This document shows positions 58,838 through 64,000 of a DNA stretch of 64,000 nucleotides, in pieces (position 1 is the first letter of the stretch; every line of letters begins with the position of its first letter). A program made the position numbers and the translations under genes. The notes under the pieces are model-generated. The model was not told where the DNA came from. It ran no database searches and worked only from the letters and a program-made list of their open reading frames with translations. The stretch is from Camellia lanceoleosa (taxonomy: Eukaryota; Streptophyta; Magnoliopsida; Ericales; Theaceae). The stretch lies in assembly GCA_025200525.1 (NCBI GenBank), contig CM045758.1, positions 1,736,001 to 1,800,000 of the forward strand, given 5' to 3'.

Positions 58838-59218
58838 AAATTTATAAGGGTAAATTACATTGATATCCCTTGAGATTTGGTCTAATTATTACCAACCCCC
58901 TGATGTTTTGGAAATTACATTTTCACCCTTGTGATTAATAGTCTTATTTCACAAACCCCCTACTTATATAAAAGGTAATAACTCCTAATAAAAAAACAAA
59001 AGAAATTACATTTAAAAAACAAGTAAAGGAAAGGAAAAAGAAAAGAAAAGAGAAGGTAAAGTAAAGCAAAAAAAGAAAGAGTGCATGAGTTCAATATTTT
59101 CATTTTGTCTAAATAATTATAATGATAGGACGAGTAGTGTAATTTTTCAAATATCAAAAAGTGATATGTATTAAATCAAAATCTTAGGGACTGTATGTGT
59201 AATATACCAAATTTATAA
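58838..59218. mobile_element. Mutator-type MITE (58848-59208) with 10-bp TSD
   Basis: 361 bp with ends GGGTAAATTACATTGATATC and, on the minus strand, GGTATATTACACATACAGTC. Perfect direct repeats AAATTTATAA lie at 58838-58847 and 59209-59218 (9-10 bp, Mutator-like). Contains no coding sequence. Confidence 0.8.
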
Positions 59219-59387
59219 ACAAAGTAATTGCACCAAAAAATATCTTGAAACAGCAAAATCACAAAATTGTGAGCTTCAACGTGAAAAATACCTTATATCA
59301 CGTCATAGCCACGTGTTTTGCTAGTTGAGCCATTTCCTATTTGATCATAGGTCTTTTGAGGAGCTTTTGTACCAATGCCCGTCCAAA

Positions 59388-60265
59388 CATTTTGGTGTCG
59401 TTGGACAATACTTATGTTTCAGTTTTTTATTTATATTTATAAAATTTTTAAAAATTTAAATAAAAATTTATTTAGTAAAATTTTTGATTTATAAATCAGT
59501 AATCTTAGTTTATAAATTTGACCAAAAAATAAAAATACAAAAAAATATATTTCCGTTTTGAAATTTTTTTTTAAATCACCTAACACTAGCCACCACTTGC
59601 CACCATTTTCCACCACCATCTTCCGCCACCCCCACTCACCACCCCTCTGCCACCGCCATAACCACCCGCCAGCCACCCACCAGCCACCACTCACCTGCCA
59701 CCCACTCGCCACCACCACCCATCTTGCTCCTTGCTGCCGCCACCACCACCACCACCACCCACCGCCATCCACCCGCCACTACCATCCACCGCCACCACCA
59801 CCCGCCACCTACTTGCCACCAACCACCACCACCGCCACCACCACCACCCACCACCCATCACCACCACCACCACCACCACCCCCACCACCCCCACCACCCG
59901 CCACCCACCACCCGCCACCACCACCACCCACACACCACCACCACCACCACGCTACTCCATCCACTCACCACCACCACCACCACCCACCCGCCACCACCAC
60001 CCATCCACCACGCCACCACCACCCGCCACCCACCGCCACCACCCGCCACCACCACCGCCCACTGCCACCACTTTCCACCACTGTTTTCCACCACTTGCCA
60101 TTTCTCACTTTTTTATTTTTAAATTTTTAAAAAATATTTTGTCAATTACCAAATGTGTTTGTAGTTTATGTTTTTCTAAAAATAAACAAAAATTAAACAA
60201 AAATCAGTTTATAAAATTTTTGTAAATATAAACTGAAAACGGAAACGTTACCAAACACATTTTAT
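59388..60265. mobile_element. Inverted-repeat element with a large (CCA)n core (59396-60257)
   Basis: Outer ends TGTCGTTGGACAATAC and, on the minus strand, TGTTTGGTAACGTTTCC, each followed by CAGTTT and long AT-rich arms (TATTTATATTTATAAAATTT against TATATTTACAAAAATTTTAT). 8-bp flanks CATTTTGG and CATTTTAT agree at 6 of 8. The centre, 59575-60095, is almost pure CCA/CCACCA/CCGCCA. A hAT-type MITE in which a microsatellite has expanded is the best reading. Confidence 0.55.
59575..60095. repeat. (CCA)n/(CCACC)n microsatellite-like tract
   Basis: About 520 bp of imperfect CCA-, CCG- and CCACC-type units in a strongly AT-rich neighbourhood. All frames stay open because the units hold no stop codon, so the His/Pro/Thr-rich and Gly/Val/Trp-rich frames are not evidence of genes. 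Confidence 0.9.
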
Positions 60266-61340
60266 TAGGAATTTTTTTTTTCATTTAGAAAGTAAATTTT
60301 TTTGAAGATTTTTAATTTTTTTTTTAACTGAAGATAAAAAATTCCAAACTGTACTTGGATTTTTCCAACAATAAAAAATAATTTTGTTAATACTTATCAA
60401 ATATATAAGTTTCTTTTATGGTGAAAACTTTATTTTTAAAAAATTATATTAAAAAAATGATTAATAAAATAATTGCGGAAAATTCTATTTTGGAAGTTGA
60501 AGCAAACTCATCAATAGCATGGATCGGGAAAAATTATTATGTCTTCCAAGAATTCTACTTAGACTGTGTGCTATTTCAATTTTATTGGTTGCTTTATGTA
60601 ATATATATATAGGAGAAAAAATAAGAATGAGTAGATATGTGACCAATAAAATTGTAAAGGCATACCAAGTAGGATATGGAGAAGACCTATGTACTAAATT
60701 TTTGTGGATCGGAGTTTATTGGAGAGGAGTGTGGATTGGCAAAACTATATGGTGGTTGCTTTGGTGTGTGGGTCCTTAATTAATCCCACCAGGTGGAAGA
60801 GTGCAGTCCTCTAGTGATTCCTTGCAATGGTTCCAACAATGGTGCCAAAATGACATTTTTTTTCCCTCCCTCTTCTCTTTTCTCTTTCAAACGTTTGAGA
60901 AGCAAACACTAACAAATAGAGAGGCGAGGGGATGGCGAGAGAAAGAGAGGAGAATGAGAAACATAGGAGAAGGAGGAGAAGGAAGAGAGGACACTGAAGA
61001 TGGCTTCGTTAGCCGAATGGGAAATCATGATCTGGCCACATCGGAAAAGGAGAAAGGGTAGAAGAAGAAGATAGGAGAAGGGGTCGTCGGTTGGTGGATA
61101 TGGTCTTCTCTCTTCGTTTTTCAATGGGTGGTCTTCTCTCTCACGCCACCATCCTTTGTGAGAATTGGTCATGTGAGGTTTATTTTTCTTAAAAAAATCA
61201 AATCTCTAGCGAATGTATTTGTTGAGTTCTTTGTATACAAGTTCTAATCTCTCTTTCTTAATCTCAATAAAAAGTTCAAATTTCATTCATCAATGTCATG
61301 TTCTAATCTCTTTTTTGTTTAATTTTTTGTATACAAGTTC

Positions 61341-61382
<42 letters not shown>

Positions 61383-62043
61383 TTTTTTTTTTTTGCTTGC
61401 ATATCATTTGAAGCTAGTATGTCATTGCTTTGTGGGCTGTGGAAGGTTGTCTTCTTTATTCTTTAGTCTTCTTTTTTTAGAGCCTTGTGATTTTTCCCCT
61501 TGCAAGGCTGAACACAGTCTGGATTTTGCTATCGCGCTGTGGATTTTAACAATTTGGTGTGATGCTGTGGATTTTGCTATTTGTTATTTATTCTATCTCT
61601 GTTTGTTTTTTTTGCAACATATCAAGTGAGGATGTTATCTTCCAACATATTGAATTTGAGTTGTTCAGGGATTTTGAGTTGCCAATTGGTTGTGATTCAT
61701 TTTCATGGAAGTGCTCTCATTCTTTCTATCTGGCATTTTGTTTCTTCATAGTGGCTTGGCCTTGTCCATGTCCATGTATGTCTCAGTACAAAATTAGTTG
61801 GAAGCTTGGTGTTCTTTTTTTCTTTTTTGATCGACAAATGTTAGTTGTTAAATTAGCATCTATTAGAGAAAATCTCCCAACTCGTGGCAAAGCACCTAAG
61901 TGCTTGTACTCCCTTAATTCAACCCCTATAAAGGGAATTGAACTCATGATATCCTTGGAACTAAGCCATAAGGAAGGCATGGTGGCCAACTAGGCTAGGC
62001 CTAGTTGGTGTTCTTGTTTTTCTTTTGGGGCTTGGGAGGTGTG
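60266..62043. other. Unassigned sequence with simple repeats
   Basis: Includes a purine-rich block at 60895-61080 with a short frame from an ATG at 61000 (MASLAEWEIMIWPHRKRRK), too short to call; a perfect (TC)n microsatellite at 61344-61376; and a pyrimidine-rich stretch without a gene. At about 61820-62000, GAATTGAACTCATGATATCC and GGCCAACTAGGCTAGGCC resemble a dispersed repeat with tRNA-like boxes, not identified further. Confidence 0.4.
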
Positions 62044-62048
62044 TTGGT

Positions 62049-63396
62049 GTCACGACCCAAACCCGGTACGCAAAGGCTCGGCGTCGCAACGAGGTAAAAA
62101 CAAAATAATTCTAAGTTTTTGTAGTCGTAGCACAAGCGGATAAATTAAATAAATTAAAATAAAATAATTGGGTACCAAATGCTTATTTAAAAGGAAACAA
62201 ACATAGTCATTTGGGCTTTTATTTTATTCCAGGTGTTCAATTAGAAATAAAAATAGTACAAAAAAAAAAAAAATGCTGTGATTTATTTTTTCATCTTGAT
62301 CCTATTAAGTCTCGTCACCTAAAAGGAGTAATAGCTATAAGCACATAGCAGAGTGAGAAATATTATACTGTGAGTATAGGGCACAAAATAGCCATGGATA
62401 GTTATTTAAGCTAAACCATTAATATAATTTAAGTTGCATAAATAATTTATTTAAGTGGAAGAAACTGAAATAAAAATTACGTAAATAACTATAACCATGG
62501 TACAGAACAAAACAGAACATGGGTCATTAGAATGACAATCAGAACATGGGTCAATGGATCCATGACAAACAGAGGACCACAAAGTGGTCAAACAGGGGCA
62601 ATGGTTAGTTAAGTCCCCTATGACATGGGACTCCCGTGGTGGTACTTACAGAAAATAATTGTTTACAAAATCATCGTCAAATAATTATTAAAGGTTAAAC
62701 AGACATATCCATGGTTTTTAATTTAAGTAAATAGAGTTCAGAAAATAATCTACGTAATTGAAACATTGATGTAACCATAAAACATAAATTATATGAAATA
62801 AATTGTGGTAACTCAAAACATTCGTAAAATATATTATGGTAACTCAAGACATATTTAAAACATATTATGGTAACTCAAGGTATAATATAGCTCACCTTAA
62901 GATTGACCCTTAGCCTTTATTTTCCTACTACAACTCCCAGCTACACTCCCTTCGAAGCTTACCGTACTACGAATGGTTTCCAATTCTTTGTTCTTACCTC
63001 TAAAGCTTACTACACAAGTATGTCACTATTTATAGGCATGTTTGCATGGGTTTATACCAAATGGGTTGTTTTAAGTTTGGCCACCTATGTAACAGGTGGC
63101 ATTCTCTCTTCCTCATTACGTGGCCTAAGTTGGTAGTTACTTAGTCACCATCCTATATATAAGGATGCTGATAAACCACCATATTTTTATTTTTATTTTT
63201 AAACCTTTGATTTAATTCGCATTAGGGCCAAGGTTTTAATAATCTAATTAGATTACATTTTATCACCTACAACCATAAAATTAATTATTATTATTATTAA
63301 TATTAATAATAATAATAATATTATTATTATTTTAATACTAATAAAGAATTATATTTATTGCAGTATTGAATTAAATTTACAAATTTGGGTGTCACA
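62049..63396 (-). repeat. Chromovirus 3' LTR
   Basis: 1,348 bp: TGTCACGACCC at the left and GGGTGTCACA at the right, i.e. TGTGACACCC...GGGTCGTGACA on the coding strand. Contains TTATTATTATTAATA microsatellite DNA (63283-63332) and near-duplicate ATTATGGTAACTCAA units (62800-62880). Its left end closely resembles that of the LTR at 36939. Confidence 0.85.
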
Positions 63397-63408
63397 TTTT
63401 TCCTCTTC

Positions 63409-64000
63409 TTAAAAGAAGTTTGTCCCCAAACTTGACGTACCTTGGTTTTCAAAGAGGTGTGGGTATTTGGCTTGCATTTGACTTTCAGTTTTCCACGTTG
63501 CTTCTTCGACACGATGGTTTCTCCATAAGACTTTTACAAGAGGTATAGTCTTATTTCGAAGGACCTGATTACGGTGATCAAGAATTTGTACTTATTGTTC
63601 TTCATGAGAGAGGTCTTTTTGTACTTCCAAGTTCTCATAATTGACAACATGCTCTGGATCCTGAAGATATTGGCGAAGCATCGAAACGTGAAACACATTG
63701 TGGACATTGGATAGTTTGGGTGGAAGCGCAAGGCGATATGCCACAAGACCAATCCTTTCTAGTATCTCGAATGGCCCGATGTAATGTGGGTTTAACTTTC
63801 CTCGTTTTCAAAATCGGATAACCCCTCTCGTTGGTGAGATTCTTAGGAACACATGATCGCCTATTTGAAATTCTAAGTATTGTCTTTGTGTATCTGCATG
63901 GCTTTTCTGGCGGCTCTGGGTAGTGTGGATTTACTGCTGGATGAGTTGTATTTTGTTGCTCATAATTTGCACAATCTCGGGGCCTAACAGTTTCCTATCT
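63409..64000 (-). pseudogene. Chromovirus pol: integrase C-terminal/chromodomain region (partial, with stops)
   Basis: Minus-strand reading ends at TAA 63409-63411. Visible motifs in order toward the C-terminus: TTQSRQKSHADTQRQYLEFQ, IGDHVFLRI, GKLNPHYIGPFEILERIG, VAYRLALPP, VFHVSMLRQYLQDPEHV, RNKTIPLVKVLW and EEATWKTESQMQAKYPHLF. This is the GPY/F integrase module followed by the chromodomain-like end of Tekay/Del chromoviruses, which targets integration to chromatin. In-frame stops occur where Gln or Gly is expected (after LIQQ, RF and HEEQ). The N-terminal part is beyond the window. Not functional as written. Confidence 0.88.

Larger units (their letters stand above)
62049..64000 (-). mobile_element. 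Ty3/gypsy chromovirus, 3' portion (runs off the window)
   Basis: Minus-strand LTR retrotransposon. The 3' LTR is 62049-63396, the polypurine tract follows at 63397-63408, and the C-terminal part of pol fills the rest. The order pol, PPT, LTR on the minus strand is as expected. The candidate left TSD is GTTGG (62044-62048); its partner is outside the window. Del/Tekay-like by the pol sequence. Confidence 0.88.

Noticed and set aside
59558..60225. Long overlapping open frames rich in Pro/His/Thr (plus strand) and Gly/Val/Trp (minus strand)
   Set aside because: They follow from a CCA/CCG repeat tract that contains no stop codon in any frame. There is no conserved domain and no start context.
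61000..61062. Short frame MASLAEWEIMIWPHRKRRK as a first exon
   Set aside because: Only about 20 codons, no splice donor in a convincing context and no downstream exon.
61820..62000. tRNA gene or SINE suggested by box-like GAATTGAACTC and CTAGGCTAGGCC
   Set aside because: No cloverleaf could be folded by eye and no poly(A)/TSD structure was found.

Overview
This is nuclear DNA of a flowering plant, almost certainly a eudicot. The evidence is its high AT content, plant-type LTR retrotransposons (Copia of the Tork/Tnt1-like lineage, a Ty3 chromovirus), a CACTA (En/Spm) transposon, hAT, Mutator-like and Tourist-like elements, remains of SD2-5-like G-type lectin receptor kinases, and one intron-containing BAHD acyltransferase gene that resembles GLAUCE. 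No species can be named. There are no bacterial operons, CRISPR arrays or convincing RNA genes. All identifications are by eye, without database searches.

Layout. 1-16.5 kb: three plus-strand relics of SD2-5-like receptor kinases (262-603, 8038-15387, 16015-16480). A full-length Copia element (Copia-1, 2563-7965, TSD TTTGC) lies just 5' of the middle copy. A second Copia element in the opposite orientation (Copia-2, 8627-13533) splits the lectin-domain exon of that copy. The two form a tail-to-tail inverted pair with a 661-bp spacer. 16.5-22.4 kb: mostly unrecognised AT-rich DNA with one LTR-like fragment. 22.4-36.9 kb: a decayed CACTA transposon with both characteristic genes (a TNP2-type transposase and a second gene with a plant transposase domain and coiled-coil end), a regularly spaced ATCGATCT array, and a nested third Copia copy (Copia-3, 22762-27481, TSD CAATC).

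36.9-50.5 kb: a graveyard of LTR pieces (including a probable solo LTR of about 4 kb), an N gap (41106-41205), a fold-back element, two related Mutator-like MITEs, a Mutator-like element with long inverted repeats and a perfect 9-bp TSD that carries a possible captured gene fragment (47778-49411), and a GC-tipped hAT-like element. 51-58.3 kb: the only likely host gene still largely intact, a GLAUCE-like BAHD acyltransferase. It has two exons and a 4.3-kb intron holding several repeats. A hAT insertion with a perfect 8-bp TSD ends 248 bp before the ATG. Exon 1 as written has two single-base frameshifts. 58.8-64 kb: a MULE-type MITE, a (CCA)n-rich inverted-repeat element, and the 3' end of a minus-strand Ty3 chromovirus running off the window.

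The genes do not form a pathway. The window is a record of nested insertion and gene erosion around one acyltransferase gene and a dying receptor-kinase cluster.
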